DNA from: JBBDWK01 sp040902885
GTDB lineage: Bacteria > Acidobacteriota > Terriglobia > Bryobacterales > Bryobacteraceae
Direction: 5' to 3'
Length of the DNA stretch: 64,000 nt
NCBI GenBank assembly: GCA_040902885.1
Contig: JBBDWK010000103.1
Location: 1-64,000 of the forward strand
Under the pieces are notes generated by a model, which ran no database searches, was not told the DNA's origin, and worked only from the letters and a program-made list of their open reading frames with translations. The position numbers and the translations under genes were made by a program. This document shows, piece after piece, positions 25,494 to 33,802 of this stretch (positions are counted from its first letter, which is position 1; every line of letters starts with the position of its first letter).

Positions 25494-26507
25494 ATGAAAA
25501 ATCATCGTGTAATCGCCGAGAAGACGGGAGGACCGGAGGTTCTGCGAGTCGTCGAAGAGGAAATGTCAGAGCCTAAATCTAGTGAAATCCGGGTAGCCAT
25601 TCATGCTTCCGGCGTCGCATTTGTCGACGCCCTGATGCGCGCCGGCCTCTATCCCGGCAAGCTGCCGAAGCCTTTCCCTCCCGGCTATGACATTGTTGGC
25701 GTGGTGGACAAGCTCGGGCCTGGGGTCGCTGGATTTCAACCCGGCCAGAAAGTGGCGGCGCTCACGCGTTTCGGGGGCAACGCCGAGTACTTGTGCGTGC
25801 CCGCGTCGACCCTGGTTCCGGTGCCGGATGGCTTGGACATGGACGAGGTGCTGGCCCTGGTGCTGAACTACGTGACGGCCTATCAGTTGCTGCACCGCGC
25901 GGCGAAGGTGAAGCCGGGCGAGCGCGTTCTGGTCCACGGCGGCTCAGGTCCCGTCGGCTTGGCGGCGCTGCAGCTTGGCAAGGTCGCGGGCTTGCAAATG
26001 TACGCCACCGCGTCTTCACCCCGGCATTCCATAGTGAAGCAGTATGGCGGGACGCCGATCGACTACCGGCACGACGACTTCGAGAAACGCATCCGGGAGT
26101 TGACCGGCGACGGCGTGGATGTGGTGCTCGATGCGGTGGGCGGCTCGAACTGGATTCGGTCGTTTCGCTGCCTTCGCAAGGGAGGGCGTCTGGTGATGTT
26201 CGGCAGCTCGGCGGCGAAGCAGGAAGGAAACGCAGGGGTCGCGTTCGGCTTCTTCAAAGTGCTTCTCCGGTGGCTCGTGCCGGACGGCCTCGGCCGGAAG
26301 ATGCGGTTCTACGCGATTGCCATGGCCGGCAGCAACAACCACACTTGCAAGGAAGATCTCGTGAAGTTGATGCAAATGCTCCGGGAAGGCGCCATCCAAC
26401 CGCTCCTTGCCGAGCGTGTGCCCCTGGCCGAAATCCAGCGCGCGCATCGGCTGGTGGAGAATCCTACCGCCTACGGGAAGATTATTCTGGTCTCGCGGCG
26501 GGCGTGA
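25494..26507 (+). CDS. Medium-chain dehydrogenase, quinone oxidoreductase/VAT1-like
   Basis: The 337-aa protein has the GroES-like N-terminal domain (to about residue 120, with GYDIVGVVDKLGPGVAGFQP). The Rossmann domain has RVLVHGGSGPVGLAALQLGK and GVDVVLDAVGGSNWIRSFRC. The catalytic and structural zinc cysteines are missing, as in the zinc-free quinone reductase branch. It should reduce quinones or alpha,beta-unsaturated carbonyls with NADPH. It is expressed from an apparent near-leaderless promoter. It ends 26 bp into the convergent membrane-protein gene. Confidence 0.88.
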   Translation: MKNHRVIAEKTGGPEVLRVVEEEMSEPKSSEIRVAIHASGVAFVDALMRAGLYPGKLPKPFPPGYDIVGVVDKLGPGVAGFQPGQKVAALTRFGGNAEYLCVPASTLVPVPDGLDMDEVLALVLNYVTAYQLLHRAAKVKPGERVLVHGGSGPVGLAALQLGKVAGLQMYATASSPRHSIVKQYGGTPIDYRHDDFEKRIRELTGDGVDVVLDAVGGSNWIRSFRCLRKGGRLVMFGSSAAKQEGNAGVAFGFFKVLLRWLVPDGLGRKMRFYAIAMAGSNNHTCKEDLVKLMQMLREGAIQPLLAERVPLAEIQRAHRLVENPTAYGKIILVSRRA

Positions 26508-28119
26508 CACGGTACACAAGATATACGTCGTTCCCATAGACCTGGGATGCGCCGTCCAGCGGCTTGTCCCGCGGCGTCACCAGGTAGTCGATCCCCAGGC
26601 CGGCGTACTGTTGCGGTTCGAGAGGCGTTTCCATTGACTGGCCCCATCGCGCCCACCATTCCTCCCCGAGCTCCCGGATATAGTTGACCTGTCCGCCGCC
26701 CTTCCAGTCCACATAGACCGCTCGCAGGGATCGCGCGCGGAAGATGCCGGGGTCGAGCGAGCGATCGCTCTTCGGAAACAGAAACATGGCATCCGCGCGC
26801 GTGGCATCGCGCGCCCAGAGGGACAGCTGCTGAAGCGCGGGCGTTTCCAGGGATGGATAGTTCCGCACCTGCCCGATGCCGGGAAACACGAAGAAGGCGG
26901 CCAACGCCGCAGCCGCGAGCGCGCCGTTTCGCTTGAACCGGGCCTGGACGAGCACGGCGAGAACGGCAAGCGATGCGAGCGCCAGGGCAACCAGAAGCCG
27001 GCGCGCAGGGGGCGTCTGGGTCAGCCTCGCCTGCACCGGAATCAGATACGCCAGCAGAAACCAGGCGATTCCTTCGAAATAGCCTCCCCGCGCCGCGGCT
27101 TTCACTCCCGCCACGGCTGCCAGCAAGGCGGCCACTACAGTGATAAACAGCACCGCGCGCAACGGCTGGAACTGGGGGATGAAAGCCCATTTCCACCGCT
27201 CCAGCAGCAGCAGGGAAACCGGCATGCTCAGCAGCCCGATGGCGGGCAGCCCCAACAGAAACAGACGCAGCTCGTGGGAAACGGTGGCGCGCTGCCTCCA
27301 CAGGGCAAGCAGGGAGATCAGCCACAAAAGGATGTAATGCGCCGCCCAGTTCGGCCCCCAGACCGACACCCAGACATAAGAAGCCCGCAAGCGTTGCAGC
27401 TTCTCCTGCAAGGGATCGAGCGTGGCCAGGAAGCGTTGTGCCTCGGCCGGCCCTTCCTGCATGCGCGATGCCGCCAGCAGCACCACTACCGCGCCGAGCA
27501 GCGGGACCAGCGCATACAGCCTCCGGCGCATGACGTCGGGTTTGGCCGGCCACAGCAGAAGGAGAAAATAGACGGCCCAGAACGGGTATACCGACGGCGG
27601 ATGGAAGAGAAGCGCAGCCGACGCCGCGAGGCCGGCCAGCGCGTGACGATTGTGCGCCGCCAGACCGGCAGCGGCGTACACCAGAGGGATCGCGAACCCG
27701 CGCGGCACCGGCTCGTACTCGAAGATCAGAACCGAAGGGCCGCCTATGGTCGCGCCCAGTGAGAGCGCCGCGGTCACAAACAACGCTTGCCACATGGGAA
27801 GCCCGAGGGCCGTTGCCAGCAGGTAGAATCCGAAGATCCCCAACGCGCGGGTGACGAGCTGCACCAGGGTGAGCCCATGCTCGAAGCTCAGCCCCGCGAA
27901 GCGCCGCAGCGCGAGTGCGGTCTCGTCGTACAGCGTGAAGGAGACGTGCGGGTGCTGTACCAGCATCTCGCGCTGTAATACCCTGTTGTCCCAAAAGTGC
28001 TCCAGGATCGGCGCGTAGATCTGCGTGTCGGATTGCAGGTAGGTGTGGCCGGGGAACTGGAAATAACTAACCAGAGTGAGCGCCAGAATCGCGCCGGATA
28101 TCGGCAGCCGGCACTTCAT
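26482..28119 (-). CDS. Polytopic membrane protein of unknown function (545 aa)
   Basis: An N-terminal membrane segment is followed by a soluble loop and then about nine to eleven hydrophobic helices spread over residues 80-420. The C-terminal 110 residues are soluble, with GIDYLVTPRDKPLDG. The plan resembles GT-C glycosyltransferases or related lipid-linked sugar enzymes. The early acidic pair expected of GT-C could be in the first loop (SDTQIY), but this is weak. ATG 28119 overlaps the TPR gene's stop by 4 bp. The longer upstream reading antisense to other frames is not credible. The 3' end overlaps the dehydrogenase gene on the other strand. Confidence 0.7.
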   Translation of the reverse strand: MKCRLPISGAILALTLVSYFQFPGHTYLQSDTQIYAPILEHFWDNRVLQREMLVQHPHVSFTLYDETALALRRFAGLSFEHGLTLVQLVTRALGIFGFYLLATALGLPMWQALFVTAALSLGATIGGPSVLIFEYEPVPRGFAIPLVYAAAGLAAHNRHALAGLAASAALLFHPPSVYPFWAVYFLLLLWPAKPDVMRRRLYALVPLLGAVVVLLAASRMQEGPAEAQRFLATLDPLQEKLQRLRASYVWVSVWGPNWAAHYILLWLISLLALWRQRATVSHELRLFLLGLPAIGLLSMPVSLLLLERWKWAFIPQFQPLRAVLFITVVAALLAAVAGVKAAARGGYFEGIAWFLLAYLIPVQARLTQTPPARRLLVALALASLAVLAVLVQARFKRNGALAAAALAAFFVFPGIGQVRNYPSLETPALQQLSLWARDATRADAMFLFPKSDRSLDPGIFRARSLRAVYVDWKGGGQVNYIRELGEEWWARWGQSMETPLEPQQYAGLGIDYLVTPRDKPLDGASQVYGNDVYLVYRVTPAARPE

Positions 28120-28811
28120 TGCGCTGGCGTTTTCTCCAGTTGCTGTTTGGTCCAGACACGGTTGGGATTGAGCTGCAGCGAGCGTGTGAAGGCTTCCCGC
28201 GCCTCCGCGTTCTTGTTGGCCTTGCGGAGCGCCAAGCCTCGCCACAGATGCGCCTCGGCGGATTTTGGATTGAGCGAGCTGGCTTTGTCGAAATCCTGCA
28301 ACGCCCGGTCCACACCTCCGCCGAACGCGGGCGGCAGGTAGTAGTTGCCAACGCCGCGCGTCAGGTAGGCGAGCGACGACTTGGGATCGCGCTCGATGGC
28401 CTTCCCGATTGCCTCCTGGGCGCGCTTGCCGTAGCCGATGCCGGCCAGCACGTTGGCGGGAATCGCTTGCCCGCACAGCGTTGCCAGCACGCGATGATGC
28501 TCGGCAACCTCCGGCTGCAACGCCAGGGCGCGCTCGGCTGCCTGGATGCCCCGCTCGGCGGCTCGCTTGGCGCCGCCGCGGTCGCGCACCTCGAGCGAGA
28601 CTTCGGCCAGATAGGCGGAGGCGATCGCCAGATCGTAGTGTGCCTTTGCGGCGTCCGGCGTCTTTTCCGCGGCGGCGGAAAGCCGCGCGATTAAGCCTTC
28701 GAGCGCGGCACGGTCCTGACGGTCGCGCGCCGCTTCCACTTCGGGAGAAGCCGCCGCCAGCAGGAGCGGAAACAAAGGGGCGAATATTGCGAATCTCATA
28801 CCGGAACTCAT
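28116..28811 (-). CDS. Exported TPR protein
   Basis: The 231-aa protein has a signal peptide (residues 1-24, FAPLFPLLLAAASPE) and a helical solenoid with tetratricopeptide repeats. Examples are GIQAAERALALQPEVAEHHR, AIERDPKSSLAYLTRG, and ASSLNPKSAEAHLWRGLAL with a last repeat ending at SLQLNPNR. TPRs mediate protein contacts; no enzyme domain is present. It overlaps the MFS gene upstream and the membrane-protein gene downstream by 4 bp each (ATGA), so the three products are probably made together. Confidence 0.85.
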   Translation of the reverse strand: MSSGMRFAIFAPLFPLLLAAASPEVEAARDRQDRAALEGLIARLSAAAEKTPDAAKAHYDLAIASAYLAEVSLEVRDRGGAKRAAERGIQAAERALALQPEVAEHHRVLATLCGQAIPANVLAGIGYGKRAQEAIGKAIERDPKSSLAYLTRGVGNYYLPPAFGGGVDRALQDFDKASSLNPKSAEAHLWRGLALRKANKNAEAREAFTRSLQLNPNRVWTKQQLEKTPAQ

Positions 28812-30010
28812 AACTCCGAGACCTTGTGGCGAAACAGGAAGTATCCGCCCAAGACCGCCAGTAACAAGCCGTTGACGGCCAGGACGGAGGGAGCGGAAAA
28901 AATCGGCACCAGGTATCCCGTCGCCAGACTCCCGATGGGCATGCCGCCCCGAAAGGCGACGTTATAGACGCTCATCACGCGTCCTCTCATGTCGTTGGAC
29001 GTGATCAACTGGACCAGCGAGCTGATCATGGCGAACACGGCGACCAGAACCGCACCGTAGACGAACAACAGCACGTAGCTGAGCGCAAGGGAACGGGAAA
29101 GCGCGAAAACCGAGATTGCGAGACCCAGACCCAGCAGCATCAGCAGCGACAGGCGTCCCTTGTTCTTCACGTTGCCCAGCCATGCAACCACCAGCGCACC
29201 CACAACGGATCCCACGCCGGACACGGAAAGAAATCTGGTGAAGGTGGAAGCGCCGCCCTGAAAAACATCCTTGGCGAAGACCGGCAGAAAAGTCAGAATC
29301 GGAACGGCCAGCGCCGTCATGAAGAAAGCCAGCGCGATCAGCGCGACCATGGCGCTTTGACTGCGGATGAACGAAATCCCCTGCTTCAGGCTCACCAGCA
29401 TGGATTCGCCGCTGCGCTTGGGCACGTAATTCGCCTTGAGCAGCAGCAGCGAGACGATGACCGCGATATAGGAAATTCCATTGAGCGAAAAGCACCACGC
29501 GAATCCCAGCTTGGAGAGCGCAAGGCCTCCCAGTACCGGTCCAATCACACGCGCGAGATTGAACTGGATGGAATTCAGCGCGATCGCGTTGGGCAGATCC
29601 TCCGGCTCCACCAGCGAGGGGACCAGCGCCTGATAGGCCGGGCCGCCAAAGGCCTGCGCCAGACCGACCACGAAGGAGAGGGTAAGGATGTGCCAAACCT
29701 GCACGACGTCCGTCAGGATCAGGCCCGTCAGCAGAAAGGCGCACGTCATCTGAACCAGTTGCGACGCGATCAGCAGTTTGCGGCGATCCATCCGGTCGGC
29801 CACCACCCCGCCCGCCAGAGAGAACAGAAAGATCGGGATTTCTCCCAGAAAGGCGTCGAGCCCAAGCAGAAACGGCGACTTCGACATCTCCAGCACGAGC
29901 CAGCTCTGCGCCACCTTCTGCATCCAGGTGCCGATGCTGGAAGTACACGCCCCGAACCAGAGAAGCCGGAATTCGCGGTAGTGGAACGCCTTGAATACGC
30001 GGCGAAGCAC
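28808..30010 (-). CDS. MFS transporter (EntS/MFS_3-like)
   Basis: The 400-aa protein has the twelve-helix plan of the major facilitator superfamily. The loop after helix 2 reads GGVVADRMDRRKLL, the MFS signature. The second half starts near residue 205 with the linker SLKQGISFIRSQ. The closest named type is the enterobactin-exporter/MFS_3 group, which exports small molecules such as siderophores; the substrate is unknown. It is the first gene of a coupled operon with a TPR protein and a polytopic membrane protein, and the VOC gene ends 10 bp upstream. Confidence 0.88.
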   Translation of the reverse strand: MLRRVFKAFHYREFRLLWFGACTSSIGTWMQKVAQSWLVLEMSKSPFLLGLDAFLGEIPIFLFSLAGGVVADRMDRRKLLIASQLVQMTCAFLLTGLILTDVVQVWHILTLSFVVGLAQAFGGPAYQALVPSLVEPEDLPNAIALNSIQFNLARVIGPVLGGLALSKLGFAWCFSLNGISYIAVIVSLLLLKANYVPKRSGESMLVSLKQGISFIRSQSAMVALIALAFFMTALAVPILTFLPVFAKDVFQGGASTFTRFLSVSGVGSVVGALVVAWLGNVKNKGRLSLLMLLGLGLAISVFALSRSLALSYVLLFVYGAVLVAVFAMISSLVQLITSNDMRGRVMSVYNVAFRGGMPIGSLATGYLVPIFSAPSVLAVNGLLLAVLGGYFLFRHKVSEL

Positions 30011-30020
30011 TGGATTGGCG

Positions 30021-30395
30021 CTACGGAAGCGGCGTAGCCCGATGGATCAAGTGTACGATGTTGCCGTCTCCGTCGCTGAAGAAGACCAGCCGGTTGCCCT
30101 TGTTGTTCAGCGGCTCGGTAATGAACTGCACACCCAACTCCTTCAGCCGCGCGTGGGCGGTGTCGAAGTCCGCCACTTGAATAGCCAGGTGGCGGATGCC
30201 GGGATCTTTCATCTTCGGCGGCGCGAAGTCGCCTTCGGAGGGAATGATCTCCAGCATGGAGCCGTTGGCGGCTTTGACGAAATAGTTCCCGTCGTAGGAG
30301 AAGTTGATGTGGAATTCGAGATGATCGACGTACCACTGAGCCAGCTTCTGCGGGTTGGGCGAGGCGATGGCGGTGTGTTCAAGGCCTGAGAACAT
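30021..30395 (-). CDS. VOC-family (glyoxalase-like) protein
   Basis: The 124-aa protein has paired beta-alpha-beta-beta-beta units: GLEHTAIASPNPQKLAQWYV, GSMLEIIPSEGD, IRHLAIQVADFDTAHARL and FFSDGDGNIVHLIHR. Likely metal ligands are the His of EHTAI, Glu of MLEII and His of RHLAI. The fourth ligand, usually Glu in GNxxEL, appears as His in NIVHLIHR or is missing. Substrate unknown. It may be the first gene of the leftward operon with the MFS gene, which starts 10 bp after its stop. Confidence 0.85.
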   Translation of the reverse strand: MFSGLEHTAIASPNPQKLAQWYVDHLEFHINFSYDGNYFVKAANGSMLEIIPSEGDFAPPKMKDPGIRHLAIQVADFDTAHARLKELGVQFITEPLNNKGNRLVFFSDGDGNIVHLIHRATPLP

Positions 30396-30442
30396 AGAAG
30401 AGTGATTGTATCAGGTGTCCGTTGAACGTTGCATAATTGGTT

Positions 30443-31693
30443 ATGCGCCCGATCGTTCTTCTATTCGCTCTGTTTGCAGTGTGTTCGCAGGCGTCGAGCC
30501 AGAAGCTCCTGGTCATCTCCGTGGACGGGCTGGACGTCCGGTATCTGAAGAACGCGGACCGGCTCGGCCTGAAGATTCCAACCCTGCGGAAGCTGGCCGC
30601 GGAGGGCGTCCTGTCCGAAGGTGTGGTAGGCATCGTGCCCACCGTTACCTGGCCTTCTCACACGACTTTGATTACAGGGGTGCCAGCCGAGGAACACGGC
30701 ATCCTGACGAACGACCAGCCGGGCATGCCGGGTCAGCGCTGGTGGTTCGTCCGATTCCTCAAAGCGCCCACGCTCTGGGAGCTTGCGGGGCAAAAGGGAA
30801 TGAAGGCGGCCGCGGTTTTTTGGCCGGTAACCGTCGGCGCGAAGGTGGATTTCAACATACCCGAGTTCTGGGTCACGAGGAGCGCGCACAGCATCGCCTT
30901 CGCGCCCATGGCCGAGCGGTCGACTCCCGGACTCGTCGATCGCGTTGCGGCGGCGTATCCTTCATTTCCCAAGTCGCTGTGGGACGATACGTCCGCCATG
31001 CAGTCCGTGCGTTATCTGCTGGAGCACGAGCAGCCCGATCTGACGCTGGCCCACATTGCCGATTTCGATGCCGAACAGCACGAGATGGGCGCCTTCAGCA
31101 CACCCGCGAAGGCCATTCTCGAGAGAGCGGACGAGCTGATCGGCTGGACGCTGCAGAAGCTGCCTCCCGGAACGCTGGTGTCTATTGTTTCGGATCACGG
31201 TTTCGAAAATGTGAACAAGGTCGTGCGGCCCAGCGCCATGCTCAAGGAAGCCGGGATGACGGGCGCCGAAGTGGCGGTGCTCAACGGCTTGATAGGAACT
31301 AAGGAGCCGATGGTAGCGGACTTCTTCAGATCGCGAACCGGACGGCCCGGCAACGGACTGGCGCGCGAGGTTCCGGTTGTGGAAGTCCAGCGGATGGCGC
31401 CCGCGTTGGGAACGGTCTGGACAGCTTTTTTTGAAACCGCCGCCGGCCATGTCGCCTCCCCCGACGTCGAGGGCCCGCCAATCTCCCAGGGCTCCGGCAA
31501 AGGCACACACGGTCTATGGCCGACCCGTGCCGATTATCGCGCCACGTTCCTCATCTGGGGACCCGGCGTTCGCAGAGGCAAACTGCCGGAGATCTCCATG
31601 CTCGACATCGCGCCGACCTGGGCGGAAATTCTGGGCGTGAAGCTGGAACGGGCGCGTTCGGCCTCGCTCTGGCCGGAGATCAAAGTCCGCTAG
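30443..31693 (+). CDS. Exported alkaline phosphatase-superfamily phosphodiesterase
   Basis: The 416-aa protein has a signal peptide (VLLFALFAVCSQASSQ) and the nucleotide pyrophosphatase/phosphodiesterase core. Metal-site motifs are VISVDGLD, the nucleophile region TVTWPSHTTLITGV (Thr/Ser), AHIADFDAEQH, VSIVSDHGFENV and GTHGLWP near the end. It should hydrolyse phosphodiesters or pyrophosphates in the periplasm. ATG 30443 is preferred to TTG 30437, six bases upstream. It stands alone, divergent from the VOC gene with 47 bp between the start codons. Confidence 0.88.
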   Translation: MRPIVLLFALFAVCSQASSQKLLVISVDGLDVRYLKNADRLGLKIPTLRKLAAEGVLSEGVVGIVPTVTWPSHTTLITGVPAEEHGILTNDQPGMPGQRWWFVRFLKAPTLWELAGQKGMKAAAVFWPVTVGAKVDFNIPEFWVTRSAHSIAFAPMAERSTPGLVDRVAAAYPSFPKSLWDDTSAMQSVRYLLEHEQPDLTLAHIADFDAEQHEMGAFSTPAKAILERADELIGWTLQKLPPGTLVSIVSDHGFENVNKVVRPSAMLKEAGMTGAEVAVLNGLIGTKEPMVADFFRSRTGRPGNGLAREVPVVEVQRMAPALGTVWTAFFETAAGHVASPDVEGPPISQGSGKGTHGLWPTRADYRATFLIWGPGVRRGKLPEISMLDIAPTWAEILGVKLERARSASLWPEIKVR

Positions 31694-31790
31694 CCGCAAT
31701 ACCGTTCACTAACGACAACTCCTGCAAGCGTGAGCGCACTCAGCATACGGCCGTGATCGCGGCGCCGACGGTTCTGGTAGTTACCTGCCG

Positions 31791-31796
31791 TATAAT
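31791..31796 (+). promoter_or_regulatory. Consensus -10 TATAAT upstream of the TolB-like/TPR gene
   Basis: A perfect TATAAT lies 31 nt before ATG 31828. There is no convincing -35 at 16-18 bp (acggtt is the nearest). Because it overlaps the possible start at 31795, it supports a downstream start for the gene. Confidence 0.45.
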
Positions 31797-31827
31797 GCAC
31801 GTTACCGGTACGTTACCCGGAAGCGAA

Positions 31828-33675
31828 ATGCGGACTGGAGGCGCCGTGAACAACCCAGCCATTCGCGCCCAGCTTGAGCGCGTGCTCGGGAGCCGGAAAT
31901 TCGCGGGCGCCGAAAGGCAGGCGCAGTTTTTGCGGTTTATAGTCGAGCGCGCTGCCGACGGCCAGCCCGAGCCGGCGAAAGAATACACGATCGCGGTGGA
32001 CGTGTTCGCCCGCAGGGCGGACTACAACCCGGAGATCGATTCGCTGGTGCGAGTGGAAGCTTCCAAGCTTCGCAACCGTCTGGCGAAATACTATGAGACG
32101 GAGGGGAAAGAAGACCCGATCCGAATCGAGATTCCACGCGGCGGCTATGCGCCCGTATTCCACGACCAAGGCGCTCCCGCACGGCTTTCGCCGGCTTCGC
32201 GTGGCCGGTTGTTCTGGGTTGCCGGCGCAGGCGCCGCCGTGATCGCCTCGGCCGTGTTCCTGGGCTCGGGCGCAAGAAGCGTCCCGGCTCCGGCGCCTCC
32301 GGTCTCGATCGCCGTTCTGCCGTTTGCCGACTTGAGCTCCGCGCGCGACCAGGCATTCTTCTGCGAGGGCGTGACGGAGGAACTCACCCACACTCTGGCG
32401 GGTCTGAGCGGATTGCGCGTGCCTTCGACTATGTCCTCCTCCCGATACCGCGGCAGCGACGTGGATGCGCGGCAAGTGGGAAAGGAACTGAACGTTCACG
32501 CGGTTCTGGAAGGCAGCGTGAGGCGGGAAGGAAACCGCATCCGGCTAACCGCTCAATTGATCGAAACCCGGGGCGGGTTTCACCTTTGGTCGGAAACGTA
32601 CGACCGGGAGGTGGGGGACGTATTGGAGGTGCAGCGCGACATCGCGGTAGCGATCGCCCGCGAATTCCACCTGGACCTGGCCGGCGACCGGAGGGCCCTC
32701 GTTCGGCCTCATTCGCCGGATACCGACGCATACCAGTTTTATCTCCGGGCGGCGCACCTGGCGGCAAATGGCGATCCCGAGTCGGTCACACTCGCGGTGG
32801 AGCACTACCGCATGGCGCTGGCCAGAGACGGCAAATATGCACTGGCATGGGCGGGACTTTCGCTCGCATATGCAACCCTGTTCGACCTTGGCATGGGACC
32901 TTGGCAGGACATCCTGGCAAACTGCCGCGAATCCGCATTCAAGGCGGCATCTCTCGCCCCGGCACTGGCGGAATCGCAACAGGCCATAGGGCGTTACCTT
33001 TTGTACGGCGAGTGGGACTGGAACGGGGCGGCTAGGGCCTTTCGAAAAGCGATGGATCTGGACCCTTCCTACATCCAGGCGAGATACGAGTACGCACGAA
33101 CGATGAACGTGATTGGCCGGCACGAAGAAGCCATCGAGGAGTTGCGGGCGGGCGCCGCACTGGACCCCACGGCTAATATCCTGTGGATTGAACTTGCCAA
33201 CTCCTACATTAAGGCGCGCCGCTACGATGAGGCCGCCCAGCCGCTCGCGATGGCCCGGCAGTTGGTGAAGCGGTCGACGGGGAACTCCACGCTGCAGGGC
33301 ATGGTCGCCCTTGGAAAGGAACAGTACGCGGAAGCGATGGCCCACTTCAAGGAAGCGATGGGAATCCTTCCCGGACTGGTGTGGCCGGAAGCCTACCTTG
33401 GCTACTGCTATGCAAGATTGGGGCGGGCCGCCGAAGCTTCGGGGGTGCTGCAGAAGCTCAACGCCACAGCGCCGAACCGGGCACTCCCCGAATTTGAGAT
33501 CGGCGCGATTTATGCGGGCTTGGGGCAGAATGATCGTGCATTCGAGTGGCTCGAGCGCGCCTACCGCCGGCGCAGCGCGGCAATGGCGAGAATTAATGTC
33601 GATATAAGGATGCAGACATTGCGTAGCGATCCGCGATTCGTCTCCCTGCTGAAACGCATGCGGCTCGCCGAATAG
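31828..33675 (+). CDS. TolB-like/TPR membrane-anchored regulator-type protein
   Basis: The 615-aa protein has three parts. Residues about 5-105 form a domain common in acidobacterial proteins (LERVLGSRKFAGAERQAQFL and RVEASKLRNRLAKYYE, ending IPRGGYAPVF). One membrane helix follows (about 125-145). A TolB/FlgO-like domain (about 155-290) has SIAVLPFADLSSARDQAFFC and VLEGSVRREGNRIRL. The rest is TPR repeats (AFRKAMDLDPSYIQARYEYA). No adenylate-cyclase catalytic domain is present. The start could be ATG 31828 or GTG 31846, the latter with GGAGG 4 nt before it. ADOP permease follows 127 bp later, and a signalling link is inferred from position. Confidence 0.8.
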   Translation: MRTGGAVNNPAIRAQLERVLGSRKFAGAERQAQFLRFIVERAADGQPEPAKEYTIAVDVFARRADYNPEIDSLVRVEASKLRNRLAKYYETEGKEDPIRIEIPRGGYAPVFHDQGAPARLSPASRGRLFWVAGAGAAVIASAVFLGSGARSVPAPAPPVSIAVLPFADLSSARDQAFFCEGVTEELTHTLAGLSGLRVPSTMSSSRYRGSDVDARQVGKELNVHAVLEGSVRREGNRIRLTAQLIETRGGFHLWSETYDREVGDVLEVQRDIAVAIAREFHLDLAGDRRALVRPHSPDTDAYQFYLRAAHLAANGDPESVTLAVEHYRMALARDGKYALAWAGLSLAYATLFDLGMGPWQDILANCRESAFKAASLAPALAESQQAIGRYLLYGEWDWNGAARAFRKAMDLDPSYIQARYEYARTMNVIGRHEEAIEELRAGAALDPTANILWIELANSYIKARRYDEAAQPLAMARQLVKRSTGNSTLQGMVALGKEQYAEAMAHFKEAMGILPGLVWPEAYLGYCYARLGRAAEASGVLQKLNATAPNRALPEFEIGAIYAGLGQNDRAFEWLERAYRRRSAAMARINVDIRMQTLRSDPRFVSLLKRMRLAE

Positions 33676-33802
33676 CGATTCAGCCCGGCCGGCATGCCGG
33701 TTCCGATCGCCGGGCGGGCGGACACATCCGGCACAGGATACTCCAGCAGCGCCTGCCGCGCAGATGCGGAACATTTTCAATTCCAGTTCGTATAAAGTAG
33801 CG

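Noticed and set aside
31516..31827. N-terminal extension of the TolB-like/TPR protein into the upstream phosphodiesterase
   Set aside because: It would cross a consensus TATAAT and overlap the phosphodiesterase gene in another frame; a start at 31828 or 31846 has an RBS.
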